Assembly: GCA_027040375.1 (NCBI GenBank)
Contig: JALUMJ010000210.1
Span: forward strand, 1 to 20,341
DNA: 20,341 bases
Direction of reading: 5' to 3'
From: Campylobacteraceae bacterium
Lineage (GTDB): Bacteria > Campylobacterota > Campylobacteria > Campylobacterales > Sulfurospirillaceae
Below, piece by piece: positions 7,524 through 16,410 of the stretch; position 1 is the stretch's first letter; each line of letters begins with the position of its first letter. The notes under the pieces are model-generated. The model was not told where the DNA came from and searched no databases. It saw only the letters and a program-made list of their open reading frames with translations. A program made the translations under genes and the position numbers.

Positions 7524-8213
7524 TTAAAGAGCACTTCTTTCCATCTCGTAAACCCATTGTTGTAAATCTAACATATCGCTATATATTTCAAAGGCTCTGT
7601 CTAGCAAGGTTACGCTAAAAAATGTTTCATCTATTTTAAAAGTTTTATACGCATACATGGCTCCAAATAGGGTTAGATATGCAAATTTATCATCTTTGTT
7701 AAAATTTTTTGCAATTCTTTTGTATTTTGGTTCAGGTAGGGAGTAGCCTTTAGCGGTTAAATTTTTAAGTATTTGATTTAGTCTTTCTCTTTGTTTTTCG
7801 TCTTGGATATAGTTTCTGTAAGTTTTTAGCAGCGGTGGTTTGAAATTTCTTATGCCTGAGGCTATAAAATATTCGTGTTCATCATAATGCATATAAAAAC
7901 TGCTGCTTTGCATTCTGTGGGATTTTCCTTGCCAAAAGAGTAGCCCAATCTTGCTTTTCATAGGAGTTTTATCTTTGCTAAAGCGGATATCTCTATATAT
8001 GCGAAACAAAGAACCGCCAACTTTTGGAAGAGCATTTATCGTGGGAACGAGTATCTGAAGAGTTTCGCCCATATCTTTTATAAAAGCTTGATTTGGTTCT
8101 AATATATTTTTTTCCCACTCATGCCTGTGAAGTTCAAACCATTCTTTAGAATTATTTTGTTTTAATTTCTTTAAAAAATCGATTCCTTCTTTTTTAAAGC
8201 CGTTAAATTGCAT
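7524..8213 (-). CDS. DUF2461 family protein
   Basis: A 229-residue protein of the DUF2461 (TIGR02453) family. The markers are FNGFKKEGIDFLKKLKQNNS, KEWFELHRHEWEK, LFRIYRDIRFSKDKTPMKS and the FYMHYDEHEYFIASGIRNF block. No membrane segment or signal peptide is seen, so it should be cytoplasmic. The biochemical function of the family is unknown. Its ATG follows the selD stop by one base (TAAgATG), so it is translated from the selenium operon transcript. Whether it has anything to do with selenium is not known; the linkage may be only positional. Confidence 0.85.
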   Translation of the reverse strand: MQFNGFKKEGIDFLKKLKQNNSKEWFELHRHEWEKNILEPNQAFIKDMGETLQILVPTINALPKVGGSLFRIYRDIRFSKDKTPMKSKIGLLFWQGKSHRMQSSSFYMHYDEHEYFIASGIRNFKPPLLKTYRNYIQDEKQRERLNQILKNLTAKGYSLPEPKYKRIAKNFNKDDKFAYLTLFGAMYAYKTFKIDETFFSVTLLDRAFEIYSDMLDLQQWVYEMERSAL

Positions 8214-8214
8214 C

Positions 8215-9252
8215 TTATATGACCAATGGGTATGCTTCTTTTTCGCAAATCTGAGCTATCACGGAGCTATATAAAAAGCTCTCATTTTTCAACTCTTGCA
8301 CTAGAGCATTTGCATCTTTTTCACTAACAGCTATAAGCAGTCCGCCTGAAGTTTGAGCATCATAGAAAAATATCTCGTTTTTATGCTCTTTTGTGGTTTG
8401 TACTTTGTCTTTTATATATGACATATTATTGTAAGTACCAGCTGGGATAATTCCCATATCTGCCAATTCATAAGCCTCATCAAGCATAGGAATTGAGTCA
8501 AAATCAAATTTGATAGTTACTTTTTCATCGCTCATCTCATATGCATGTCCTGCCAAACCAAAGCCGGTGACATCAGTGCAAGCACTCACATCGTACTTTT
8601 GCATGATGAGCGAAGGTTTATAATTTAACTCGCTTAATATTGAAGCTACTTTTTCTATCGTTTTAGGCTCAACCATATCAGCTTTTATGCCAGTTGTTAA
8701 AACTCCCATGCCAAGAGGTTTGGTAAGAATTAAAACATCTCCTATGCGTGGAGTGTTGTTTCTGTAAATCTTCTCAGGATGCACAAAACCACTCACACTC
8801 AAACCGTAAAGCATCTCAGGGGTTTCTATAGTATGTCCGCCGACTACAACTCCACCACACTCTTTGACTTTACTTTGTCCGCCATCAAGCATTTCCCTTA
8901 AAACTTCTTTTGGATGATTGCATCCATCAAAGCCTACTATATTCATGGCTGTTGCTACTTTTGCACCCATAGCAAAAACATCACTTAGAGAATTTGCCGC
9001 CGCGATTTGTCCATACATGTAAGGGTCATCCACAACAGGCGTGATGATATCAACAGTTTGCACAAGGGCATGGTTTTCATCTATCTTATATACAGCTGCA
9101 TCATCGCTACTATCCATGCCAACCAAAATATTTTCGCTGCTACAATCTAGACCACCAAGAGCCAATGTAAGCTCACCCGGAGCTAATTTGGCGGCTCAGC
9201 CTGCAGCTTTGACGAATTTTGTTAGTTTGTGTTCATTGTTTAATTTTCGCAA
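8215..9252 (-). CDS. selD: Selenophosphate synthetase (SelD) containing selenocysteine at its active site
   Basis: SelD makes selenophosphate from selenide and ATP, the selenium donor for Sec-tRNA. The frame continues upstream of the conventional reading through an in-frame TGA at 9198-9196. Upstream residues are MRKLNNEHKLTKFVKAAG, then U19, then AAKLAPGELTLALGG, which puts the TGA exactly where SelD has its catalytic Cys or Sec (position 17 in E. coli). The start is TTG at 9252-9250 with AAAGGA upstream, 9 bases after the yedF stop; no in-frame ATG exists before the TGA. Full length is 345 residues, normal for SelD. Further motifs include GMDSSDDAAVYKI, DIITPVVDDPY, VVGGHTIE, and TDVTGFGLAGH. 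Standard gene calling would give a truncated protein lacking the catalytic residue and part of the glycine-rich N-terminus. Confidence 0.93.
9161..9198 (-). promoter_or_regulatory. Bacterial SECIS hairpin directing Sec insertion in selD
   Basis: After the UGA (9198-9196) the minus strand folds into a lower stem GCCAA/TTGGC (9192-9188 with 9165-9161), a small internal loop, and an apical stem AGCTC/GAGCT (9184-9180 with 9174-9170) capped by loop CGGGT. The apical loop starts 16 bases after the UGA and has G in its first two positions, which meets the usual description of a SelB-bound bacterial SECIS. Confidence 0.82.
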
Positions 9253-9261
9253 ATTTATCCT

Positions 9262-9849
9262 TTATAATGTCACCGTATCAGTATTTAAAAGCATATCTAC
9301 CGAGTCGTAGGCATTGCCAATCTCGCCGACTTTTAATTTTTCTACGGGGATATTGTAGAAGTTCAGGCATAAGCCGCAACTATATATCTTTACTCCTCTG
9401 TTTTCTAACTCTTTTAAGCTCTCAATCAAATCAAGATTTTCATCTTTTGTTGTTAAAAATACACCCTCATTTACAAATACAAGATTTTTTGGAAGTGCTT
9501 TAAATTCAAGCATAGTCTTTAGAAAACTTTTCATCAAAGTAGTTCCTAGTTCGCCATTTCCTATTTTATCAGTTTTTATAAAAACAGTTTTATTTAAATA
9601 TTTCTCTTCTTTGCTAGGGATTATAGCACACTCGTAGCCTTTTATGATAGTGATGAGCGTTTTGCCATCTTCTAGCTCTTCGGTTCTACTTTCGTAGCCT
9701 TGTTTTGTAGCAAATCTCTTTACATTTTCTTTAGATGAAATAGCATTTACTAGAACCTCAAGCAAAGAGTCATTTTCTAATTCTTCGAGTGCCTTTTTGG
9801 TTTCTAAAACTGGCTGGGGACAAGCCAAATCACAACAGTTAATCTTCAT
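9262..9849 (-). CDS. yedF: Selenium metabolism protein YedF (TusA-like plus DsrE-like domains)
   Basis: A 195-residue two-domain protein. Residues 1-72 form a TusA/SirA-like domain with the CPxP motif (C10-P-Q-P13) and extra Cys at 5 and 6. Residues about 86-193 form a DsrE/DsrF-like domain with VFIKTDKIGNGELGTTLMKSF and C158-G-L-C161. This is the layout of YedF (TIGR03527), almost always found beside selD and thought to carry or deliver selenium to SelD. AAGGAG precedes the ATG. It lies 43 bases after the response regulator and 9 bases before the selD TTG. The exact reaction is not established. Confidence 0.88.
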   Translation of the reverse strand: MKINCCDLACPQPVLETKKALEELENDSLLEVLVNAISSKENVKRFATKQGYESRTEELEDGKTLITIIKGYECAIIPSKEEKYLNKTVFIKTDKIGNGELGTTLMKSFLKTMLEFKALPKNLVFVNEGVFLTTKDENLDLIESLKELENRGVKIYSCGLCLNFYNIPVEKLKVGEIGNAYDSVDMLLNTDTVTL

Positions 9850-9892
9850 AAATTTTTTCTCCTTTAAATTCCTTTTTAATCAACAGCAGACT

Positions 9893-10936
9893 TTATGCAT
9901 GAAATTTAGCTCTAATATCAAAAAATATATCTAGATTGTCAAAAAATATATCTACAAGCTTAGGTTCAAAATGCTTGCCTCTTTGTTCCTTAAAATAGTC
10001 TATTATCTCTTTTCTACTCCAAGCTTTTTTATAAATTCTTGCACTAGAGAGAGCATCAAAAACATCTGATACGGCTGTGATTCTGCCTTGAATTGAAACC
10101 TCCTCACCTTTTAGACCGCGAGGATATCCAGAGCCATTCCACTTTTCATGGTGTTCGAAAGCTACTATAGATGCAACTTTGAGGAGTTCTCTTTGAGAAT
10201 GTTTAAGCATATCGTATCCTAATTGTGCATGAGTTTTCATAATCTCAAACTCTTCAGGTGTTAAAATATTAGGCTTATTTAAAACAAAATCAGGTATTGC
10301 CACCTTTCCAATATCATGCATAGGACTTGCCTCTTTTAGCAGTGCCGTATCCTTTGGACTAAGCCCATATTTTTTTGCCAATACCTCGGAGTACAAAGCC
10401 ACTCTCTTTACATGATAACCTACCTCTTTACTTCTTTTTTCGGAAATTTCACCCATCGTAAAGATAATTTCTCTTTGTGTATCTTCTAATTCCTGATTTA
10501 ATTTTTGCAGTTCCTTCGTTTTTATATCAACCATATCTTCAAGTACCTGTTTTTTTTCATCTAAAGAGATATGAGTAGAGACACGAGAGAGTATCTCGAT
10601 AGATCTAAAAGGCTTTGTGATATAATCAACACCGCCAATACTATATGCAGTTTCAATCGAATCATCATCCGTCTGAGCTGTGATGAAGATTATCGGGATA
10701 TCTTTTGTATTATTGTTTTCTTTGATTTTCTTACATACTTGGAAACCATTCATTTTTGGCATCAAGATATCTAGTAAAATCAAATCAACTTTTTCGGTTT
10801 CTAATAATGCAAATACATCCGATGGGTCCGTAGTGGCCAAAATATCATATCTGTCTTCAAAAATATCTATAAGGGTATTAATGTTTAATTCTATATCATC
10901 TACTATTAAAATTGTTTTATTTTTTGTCATCATCAT
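9893..10936 (-). CDS. Response regulator with HD-GYP c-di-GMP phosphodiesterase domain
   Basis: A 347-residue cytoplasmic regulator. The receiver domain (about 8-125) has acid pair D13/D14, phosphoacceptor D56 (LILLDILMP), T86 and K108. A coiled-coil linker (about 126-165) leads to an HD-GYP domain with HD at 207-208 (MHDIGK), H236, HH262-263 and GYP at 270-272 (GSGYPRGL), all needed metal and substrate residues being present. RpfG-type proteins of this layout hydrolyse c-di-GMP to pGpG/GMP. The start lies inside the 3' end of the kinase gene (20-base overlap) with AGGAG in front; three ATGs in a row make the exact start uncertain by a few codons. It should receive phosphate from the hybrid kinase through its HPt domain. 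Confidence 0.9.
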   Translation of the reverse strand: MMMTKNKTILIVDDIELNINTLIDIFEDRYDILATTDPSDVFALLETEKVDLILLDILMPKMNGFQVCKKIKENNNTKDIPIIFITAQTDDDSIETAYSIGGVDYITKPFRSIEILSRVSTHISLDEKKQVLEDMVDIKTKELQKLNQELEDTQREIIFTMGEISEKRSKEVGYHVKRVALYSEVLAKKYGLSPKDTALLKEASPMHDIGKVAIPDFVLNKPNILTPEEFEIMKTHAQLGYDMLKHSQRELLKVASIVAFEHHEKWNGSGYPRGLKGEEVSIQGRITAVSDVFDALSSARIYKKAWSRKEIIDYFKEQRGKHFEPKLVDIFFDNLDIFFDIRAKFHA

Positions 10937-13900
10937 AGACTCCTAATGCTTCTTTGAATTTAAACTGTTTCAGATGCAGCTGTATTTGCAAAAAGAACTT
11001 CTTCTCATCTGCTGATAAATTATATTTGCGTATCTCTTCAATGATGGGTTTGCACTTTTGTATTCTTTTTGTTTTAAGAGCATCTTTCAATCTTTCAAAT
11101 ATTTCATCTTTTTTTTCTTGCTTTGCATCAATAGTAATTTTTTCTTTCTGATTTATGTCTAAACCTATAATCTTTTCTTCAATTTCTTGTATAACACAGT
11201 AAAGAACTTCATAAAACTGACCAAAGAGTGTTCTATCTAATGTATTTTGGATATTTTCCGCAATTTCTTTTAATTCAAAAGCACCCACACTACTGCTGAC
11301 ACCCTTTATGGTATGTGCCGTTCTTTTTAATTCCTCATCATCTAAATTTTCCAATTTTACATCTTTATACTCCAAAAGACCTTTTAGTATCGTTATATAT
11401 AGTTTTTCATTTCCACCTAGAAGCTTAAGTCCATAAGAGGTATCGATATTATCAAATGCGGGCATATAGTTTGTTTCAATCTCTTTTATAGATTCATCAG
11501 AAATATCAACTCTCTTTGGTATAAATTTGAGCAACACATTATAAAGCTTCTCAATATCAATAGGCTTGCTTATGTGTTCGTTCATACCCGCTTCTTTGGA
11601 TAACTTTATATCTTTATGTGTAGCATTTGCACTAAGTGCGATTATCGTGGTGTTTTGCTCAAATTCTCTTATGTTTTTTGTTGCCTCATAGCCATCCATC
11701 GTCGGCATTTGTATATCCATAAGAATTAAATCATATTTTTTATTTTTTACCGCCTCTACGGCTTTTCCCCCATTATCAACGATATCTATATTGATACCAG
11801 AGCCATCAAGTAATCCTTTTATAATTTCTTGATTTGTCTTATTGTCTTCGGCTAATAATAAATTACTCCCTGCTAGTGATTTTAAATAACACTTTAGGGG
11901 AATCTGCTTAGATTTTTTCGTTATGCTATCTACCTTTGATGTTCCATAAAAAATATCGCTTAATGCGTCATTTAACACAGATGGATTTATCGGCTTATTT
12001 AAAAACATTTTAATTCCCAATCTATCTGGTTTTTTGATTTGATTGTTTTTATTAAAAATATTCAAAATAATGATATATTTACTTCTGTTTTTAATGGCAT
12101 TTATATGCTTAATCATATCTATAACATCTGCTCCATGCATATCCCAATCTATCAAAATCAAATCATAATCTTGACTAGAATTATCAACCAAACCCATCAC
12201 TTCTTCTACATTGCTTGCACACTTTACATTTGCACCAAAAGAGTTTAGAAGATTATCAATAACCCTCAGCCAACTTCTACTGTCATCAACAACCAGTATT
12301 TGCTTATTTGTGAAATCAGCATAAAGCTTATTTTTCTTATCCCTGTTTACTAATTCGATTTCAAAAATAAATTTACTTCCTTTTCCTTCTTCACTCTCAA
12401 CCCAAATACTCCCATCCATCATCTTGCAAAGTTGCGTACAAATTGAAAGCCCAAGACCTGTTCCGCCATATTTTCTTGCAGTGCTTCCATCTGCTTGGGC
12501 AAATGGGTTAAAAATTCCGCTCAGCTGCTCTTTTGAAAGCCCAATTCCTGTATCTTTTACCGAAAACATAACTCTTTTGGAAGATATTTTATTGATTGAG
12601 AGTATAATTTCACCTTTTTTAGTGAATTTTATAGCATTTGTTAAAAGATTTGCGATTATCTGCGCAATCCTAATGCTGTCCCCATAAAATTTCTTACCAA
12701 CATCTACTTGGTAGTCAACAATTAATTCGACATCTTTCTCATAAGCTTTGTATGAAACTATATCAAAGATATTATTTATCGTCTCAAAAAGATTAAATTC
12801 TATCTTTTCGATAGATAATTTTTTTGCTTCAATTTTGCTAAAATCTAAGATATCATTTATAATTCCCAAAAGAGACTTGGCGCTATCATCAATTTTAGCT
12901 AAATACTCTCTTTGTTTTTTATATAATTTCGTCTGAAACAGCAGATGAGACATCCCAATTATTCCATTCATTGGAGTTCTGATTTCATGCGACATATTTG
13001 CTAAAAACTCTGACTTTAATCTCGTACTCTCTTGAGCTTTGTCTCTAGACAACTCTAGCTCTTTAGTTTTTTCACGAACAATATTTTCAAGATTTTTATT
13101 TAACTTTGCTAATTCAAACTGAGCAGCGAGTACATCAGTGATATCTGTAAAAGAAGCTAGTTGAAGATCAGCATTCTTATTTATGTCGATTTTAACAACC
13201 GACAAGCTAAAATAAAGATCTTTAACTCCGTTATTGATAATAACTTTAAATTTTTTATCTCTATTTTCATAAGCATGTTTTAACCAATTTTTCCCATTAT
13301 AATTTTTATTTACAATATAGCTTTCATCAGGAACATCTTTTTCAAATAAATCACAGATACATTCATGTTTATTTAAAAAATCTTCACGAGAATTAAATCT
13401 TTGAATTTTTTGAAAAAAACTATTATTTATATCTAGGATTTTATTCCCATCGGTTATCACAGTTATGCTCTCTTGGGAGTTTAATATTGCTTTTACATAT
13501 TTTTTTTCAAGCAGTAGTTTATTATTCATGATTTTAAGTTCTTCATTGCTTTTGCTTATATTTTTTATGATTTTATAGCCCAATATAAGTATAATAATAA
13601 TTATGAGTAAAATTATAATTACTCTTTTATTTTGTGTCTCTTTAATCTTGAAAATTATTTTATTGTCGAGTTTTTGAAAGAGCATATCACTATTGTGTAA
13701 AAGTCTTTGATTGTTTTCAATCATCCTGTTGAAAAATGCAGGGATAGTTTTGATAAATAGTGTTATCTTCTCCTGCATCAACCTTTCTGAATCTAATTTT
13801 TGATTTTTTTGGAAATACTTTTTTTGTTTCAAAAAGCTATTTAACTGTTGAGTCATATTTAGAAATTCCAACAACTTGGGACTTAAATCAATAGCTACCA

Positions 13901-14321
13901 AAGAAATTTCATTTTTCTTTTTTATCCAAGCAATTTTTTTGATTTCTTGAGAATTATTTACAAGGTTTAATTTTATCTCTCTTTTGTAGATACCGCCGTT
14001 TTGCAATACTTTTAGGGCATCTTTTATAATTTTGACTCTATTTCTAATTTTACGATTTATAATTTTTCTCGAAACCTTTGAGCTTCCCAAAATTCCTAAT
14101 TCATAAAAATCAGATTTTAACATATATAAATCTTGCGAAATGTATTTGTCAATTTTTATTTTATGCGATAGATTTTCTACGCGGGCTTTGTATTGTAAAA
14201 TTGCTTTATCAAATAGTACATTTATTGCAAAAAACAGAACAAAACCAAATATATATATAAAGATAAGCCATATCAACTTGGTGTTTATCTCTTTGTTTAT
14301 TTTAGCTATAGAATCACTCAT
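10917..14321 (-). CDS. Hybrid sensor histidine kinase (periplasmic sensor, PAS, HK, REC, REC, HPt)
   Basis: A 1134-residue BarA/TorS-like phosphorelay kinase. Membrane helices at about 17-36 and 233-252 frame a roughly 195-residue, mostly helical periplasmic domain. A PAS domain follows (about 273-395), then a coiled coil (400-432), the HisKA H-box with H445 ([12 protein letters not shown]), the ATPase N, G1 and G2 boxes ([26 protein letters not shown]). REC1 (673-792) keeps D680, D725 and K776 but lacks the usual MP-G after D725 and the Thr/Ser switch, so may be degenerate. REC2 (819-933) is canonical with D869 and K919. The HPt has H1003 (RTAHTIKG). The ATG follows the binding-protein stop by six bases, so that protein is the likely sensor partner. 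No HAMP domain is obvious. Confidence 0.92.
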   Translation of the reverse strand: MSDSIAKINKEINTKLIWLIFIYIFGFVLFFAINVLFDKAILQYKARVENLSHKIKIDKYISQDLYMLKSDFYELGILGSSKVSRKIINRKIRNRVKIIKDALKVLQNGGIYKREIKLNLVNNSQEIKKIAWIKKKNEISLVAIDLSPKLLEFLNMTQQLNSFLKQKKYFQKNQKLDSERLMQEKITLFIKTIPAFFNRMIENNQRLLHNSDMLFQKLDNKIIFKIKETQNKRVIIILLIIIIILILGYKIIKNISKSNEELKIMNNKLLLEKKYVKAILNSQESITVITDGNKILDINNSFFQKIQRFNSREDFLNKHECICDLFEKDVPDESYIVNKNYNGKNWLKHAYENRDKKFKVIINNGVKDLYFSLSVVKIDINKNADLQLASFTDITDVLAAQFELAKLNKNLENIVREKTKELELSRDKAQESTRLKSEFLANMSHEIRTPMNGIIGMSHLLFQTKLYKKQREYLAKIDDSAKSLLGIINDILDFSKIEAKKLSIEKIEFNLFETINNIFDIVSYKAYEKDVELIVDYQVDVGKKFYGDSIRIAQIIANLLTNAIKFTKKGEIILSINKISSKRVMFSVKDTGIGLSKEQLSGIFNPFAQADGSTARKYGGTGLGLSICTQLCKMMDGSIWVESEEGKGSKFIFEIELVNRDKKNKLYADFTNKQILVVDDSRSWLRVIDNLLNSFGANVKCASNVEEVMGLVDNSSQDYDLILIDWDMHGADVIDMIKHINAIKNRSKYIIILNIFNKNNQIKKPDRLGIKMFLNKPINPSVLNDALSDIFYGTSKVDSITKKSKQIPLKCYLKSLAGSNLLLAEDNKTNQEIIKGLLDGSGINIDIVDNGGKAVEAVKNKKYDLILMDIQMPTMDGYEATKNIREFEQNTTIIALSANATHKDIKLSKEAGMNEHISKPIDIEKLYNVLLKFIPKRVDISDESIKEIETNYMPAFDNIDTSYGLKLLGGNEKLYITILKGLLEYKDVKLENLDDEELKRTAHTIKGVSSSVGAFELKEIAENIQNTLDRTLFGQFYEVLYCVIQEIEEKIIGLDINQKEKITIDAKQEKKDEIFERLKDALKTKRIQKCKPIIEEIRKYNLSADEKKFFLQIQLHLKQFKFKEALGVYDDDKK

Positions 14322-14327
14322 ATATAT

Positions 14328-15071
14328 CTAAAAACCATACTTTTTCATCAATTTCTTACCACTATCAGATACACAATATCTTATAAACGCTTTTGCTATA
14401 TCCTTATGTTTTGAGAAAGAGAGTATATTTATTATCAATCTCTTTTTTTTAGCGAATTTTTCATCTATGGGAATAACTGTTATTTTTTCAACATTTTTTT
14501 TCAAGTATGCAGTGGCTTTCCAGTTTACACTCATATCTACTGAATTATCAAGCAACAAAGCATTTAAATCTCTTGAGTCAGTTGATATCATCGCAGTATT
14601 TTCATAAGCTTTTTGATAAAAATTGTCTCCTTTGTAACTTTTTAAAATATTTTTTGTCTCTTTTCCTATACTTCCGTGTTTGGGATCACATAATGCAGTA
14701 GCAATATTTTCATCTAGTAGGCTATCTAATCTTTTTATATTTTTTGGATTGCCTTTTTTGACAAAGATAGCAGCTTGATTATAACCGATATATGTAGAGT
14801 CTAGGAAAAAACCGTCTTTTTTATATTTTTTTATATATGCTTCACTGCCAGGAAGATATAAATCCCCTATTTTAGAAAATTTTAAAGAATCATATAAATC
14901 TTTAGAACCTCCTTGCATGATATTTATAGTGCAATTGTATTTTTTTTCTATCAAAGTAGCGATTTTTTGCATGGGTCCAACCATAGTTATACCACAATAA
15001 AAAATCAAATTATCTTTTGCACTTGCCAAACTAGAAATAAGTAAAATAGTAAGTAAAATTTTTTTTATCAT
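14328..15071 (-). CDS. ModA-like periplasmic binding protein, probable sensor partner of the kinase
   Basis: A 247-residue class II binding protein with signal peptide 1-18 (ASA cleavage region). The start is ATG 15071-15069 with GAGGAG upstream. The core has LIFYCGITMVGPMQKIA, QGGSKDLYDSLKF, DLYLPGSEAY, FVKKGNPKNI, and ADPKHGSIG-like ALCDPKHGSIG, the style of ModA-type molybdate and related oxyanion-binding proteins. No permease or ATPase gene is attached; instead the hybrid kinase starts six bases after its stop. This layout recalls TorT-TorS and AioX-AioS, where a periplasmic protein presents the ligand to the kinase. Molybdate, tungstate, selenium oxyanions or another oxyanion are possible ligands; the sequence alone does not decide. 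Confidence 0.82.
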   Translation of the reverse strand: MIKKILLTILLISSLASAKDNLIFYCGITMVGPMQKIATLIEKKYNCTINIMQGGSKDLYDSLKFSKIGDLYLPGSEAYIKKYKKDGFFLDSTYIGYNQAAIFVKKGNPKNIKRLDSLLDENIATALCDPKHGSIGKETKNILKSYKGDNFYQKAYENTAMISTDSRDLNALLLDNSVDMSVNWKATAYLKKNVEKITVIPIDEKFAKKKRLIINILSFSKHKDIAKAFIRYCVSDSGKKLMKKYGF

Positions 15072-15094
15072 ACAAAACTCCTCATTAATAAAGC

Positions 15095-15100
15095 ATATTA
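15095..15100 (-). promoter_or_regulatory. Candidate extended -10 promoter of the sensor operon
   Basis: On the minus strand TGATAATAT (TGn plus TAATAT at 15100-15095) precedes the binding-protein gene, giving a leader of about 15-20 bases. The overlapping AGCATAT on the plus strand (15092-15098) matches seven bases of one arm of the fdhD/wtpA palindromes, but no second arm is present. Confidence 0.35.
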
Positions 15101-15122
15101 TCAAAAATATTCTTAGGATGAT

Positions 15123-15144
15123 ATAATATATCAAGATATATTAT
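15123..15144. promoter_or_regulatory. 22-bp palindrome in the divergent promoter region
   Basis: ATAATATATC and its inverse flank a two-base AA centre with perfect 10-bp arms. A perfect TATAAT (15122-15127) for plus-strand transcription towards the DUF2062 gene overlaps the left arm. The site could be an operator for either gene, or simply A+T-rich promoter DNA. Confidence 0.35.
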
Positions 15145-15169
15145 GGTAAATTTGCTATACTTTCACACT

Positions 15170-15670
15170 ATGGTAAGAAAAATATTTAAAAAGAAAACTG
15201 GAAAAACGAAATTAGATAAATTTATAAAAAAATACAACATCCCAAGAGAGTTTTTGTCGGTAAATCGAAAAGCGATTACAAAAGGTTTGTTGATTGGTAT
15301 ATTTTGGGGATTTATACCTATGCCTTTTCAAATGCTAGCTGTCTTAGCGATGACTCCAATAGCTAGGTTTAATATCCCAATAGCCATAAGCATGGTGTGG
15401 CTTAGTAATCCAATCACTATGCCTTTTATGTACTATATGGAGTATATAACAGGTTCATTTATTTTAAATAAACCTCATTTGAGTGTGGAATTAACAATGC
15501 ATTGGTTTGAGGATAACTTAGGCAATATCTTCATCCCACTTTATGCAGGAACTTTGCTGTATGCTGTATTTGTCTCCGTTGGAGTTTATTATGGTGTAAA
15601 TTGGCTTTGGATTCGCTCTGTAAAGACAGAAAAGAGGCATGCAAAAAGAAAAAGAAACGCAAAAAAATAA
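15170..15670 (+). CDS. DUF2062 membrane protein
   Basis: A 166-residue protein of the DUF2062 family, the only plus-strand gene here. The family segment reads KAITKGLLIGIFWGFIPMPF (about residues 35-54), followed by LAVLAMTPIARFNIPIAISMV and WLSNPITMPFMYYMEY, with two to three membrane helices in total and a very basic N-terminus and C-terminal tail (RHAKRKRNAKK). Function is unknown; relatives sit near cell-envelope genes in many bacteria. I prefer the ATG at 15170 because the upstream ATG at 15143 overlaps a palindrome and lies too close to the likely -10 box; neither has a good ribosome binding site. Its TAA directly abuts the stop codon of the convergent permease gene, with no intergenic base. 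Confidence 0.8.
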   Translation: MVRKIFKKKTGKTKLDKFIKKYNIPREFLSVNRKAITKGLLIGIFWGFIPMPFQMLAVLAMTPIARFNIPIAISMVWLSNPITMPFMYYMEYITGSFILNKPHLSVELTMHWFEDNLGNIFIPLYAGTLLYAVFVSVGVYYGVNWLWIRSVKTEKRHAKRKRNAKK

Positions 15671-16393
15671 CTATTTTATTCTATTGTTTACAAACCTAAT
15701 CGCTAAAAATATAAAAACCGATACCAGTATCATGGCAGCTGCTACTGGGGCCGAGTATTTTAATCCAAAACTATTAAATCTATCATATATCAAAACGGGA
15801 GCTACCATAGGGTGATAGGCTACGATGACTACTGCTCCAAATTCGCCTAGGCCTCTGCTCCACATCATAAGAGCACCATTTAGTATATCGTTTCTTGCAT
15901 TTGGAAGGGCAATGGAAAAAAAGACCCTAAATTTATTTGCTCCTAGCGTTCTTGCTACATGTTCATATCTGATATCTACTTTTTTAAAACCCTCTTTTGC
16001 TCCATTGATTAAAAATGGCGCAGAGAGAAACATCATGGCACTTACTATGCCAGTAGTTGTGTCTATAAAGTTGAAATAGCCATTGCTAAAGGCTATCAAA
16101 AGAGCGATTCCAGCAGCAGTATGAGGCACCATGACAGGGATGTCAAGTATCGCTTCAAATAAAGATTTTCCCCAAAAATCGTGTCTTGCGATGAGGTAAG
16201 CTAGCGGAATTCCTGTGATACAAACAAAAACAACAGCATAAAACGCACTTTTTAAAGTTAAAAATATACTCTCATATACTTCTTTGTCTTGTATAGTTTT
16301 AAATATATTTAAAAACCCAACGCTAAGAAAAAGTTTGATAAGTGGCACCGTTAAAAACAGAACCAAAATAGAACTCAAAAAAATAAATACCAA
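15671..16393 (-). CDS. wtpB: Tungstate/molybdate ABC importer permease, WtpB/ModB family
   Basis: A 240-residue permease with five to six membrane helices. The coupling loop reads EHVARTLGANKFRVFFSIAL, then PN, and the DIPVMVPHTAAGIALL and WSRGLGEFGAVVIVAYHPM blocks are typical of ModB/WtpB/TupB-type oxyanion permeases. The start is TTG at 16393-16391 with AGAGGA 6-7 bases upstream; no better ATG is in frame nearby. It is the last gene of the wtpA-wtpC-wtpB operon and ends exactly against the convergent DUF2062 gene. Whether tungstate, molybdate or both pass through is decided mainly by the binding protein. Confidence 0.82.
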   Translation of the reverse strand: MVFIFLSSILVLFLTVPLIKLFLSVGFLNIFKTIQDKEVYESIFLTLKSAFYAVVFVCITGIPLAYLIARHDFWGKSLFEAILDIPVMVPHTAAGIALLIAFSNGYFNFIDTTTGIVSAMMFLSAPFLINGAKEGFKKVDIRYEHVARTLGANKFRVFFSIALPNARNDILNGALMMWSRGLGEFGAVVIVAYHPMVAPVLIYDRFNSFGLKYSAPVAAAMILVSVFIFLAIRFVNNRIK

Positions 16394-16410
16394 TAAAAAT
16401 CCTCTATCTT

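Noticed and set aside
15143..15169. ATG at 15143 as start of the DUF2062 gene
   Set aside because: It overlaps a palindrome and would leave a leader of under 10 bases after the likely -10 box; residues before the second Met do not resemble the family.
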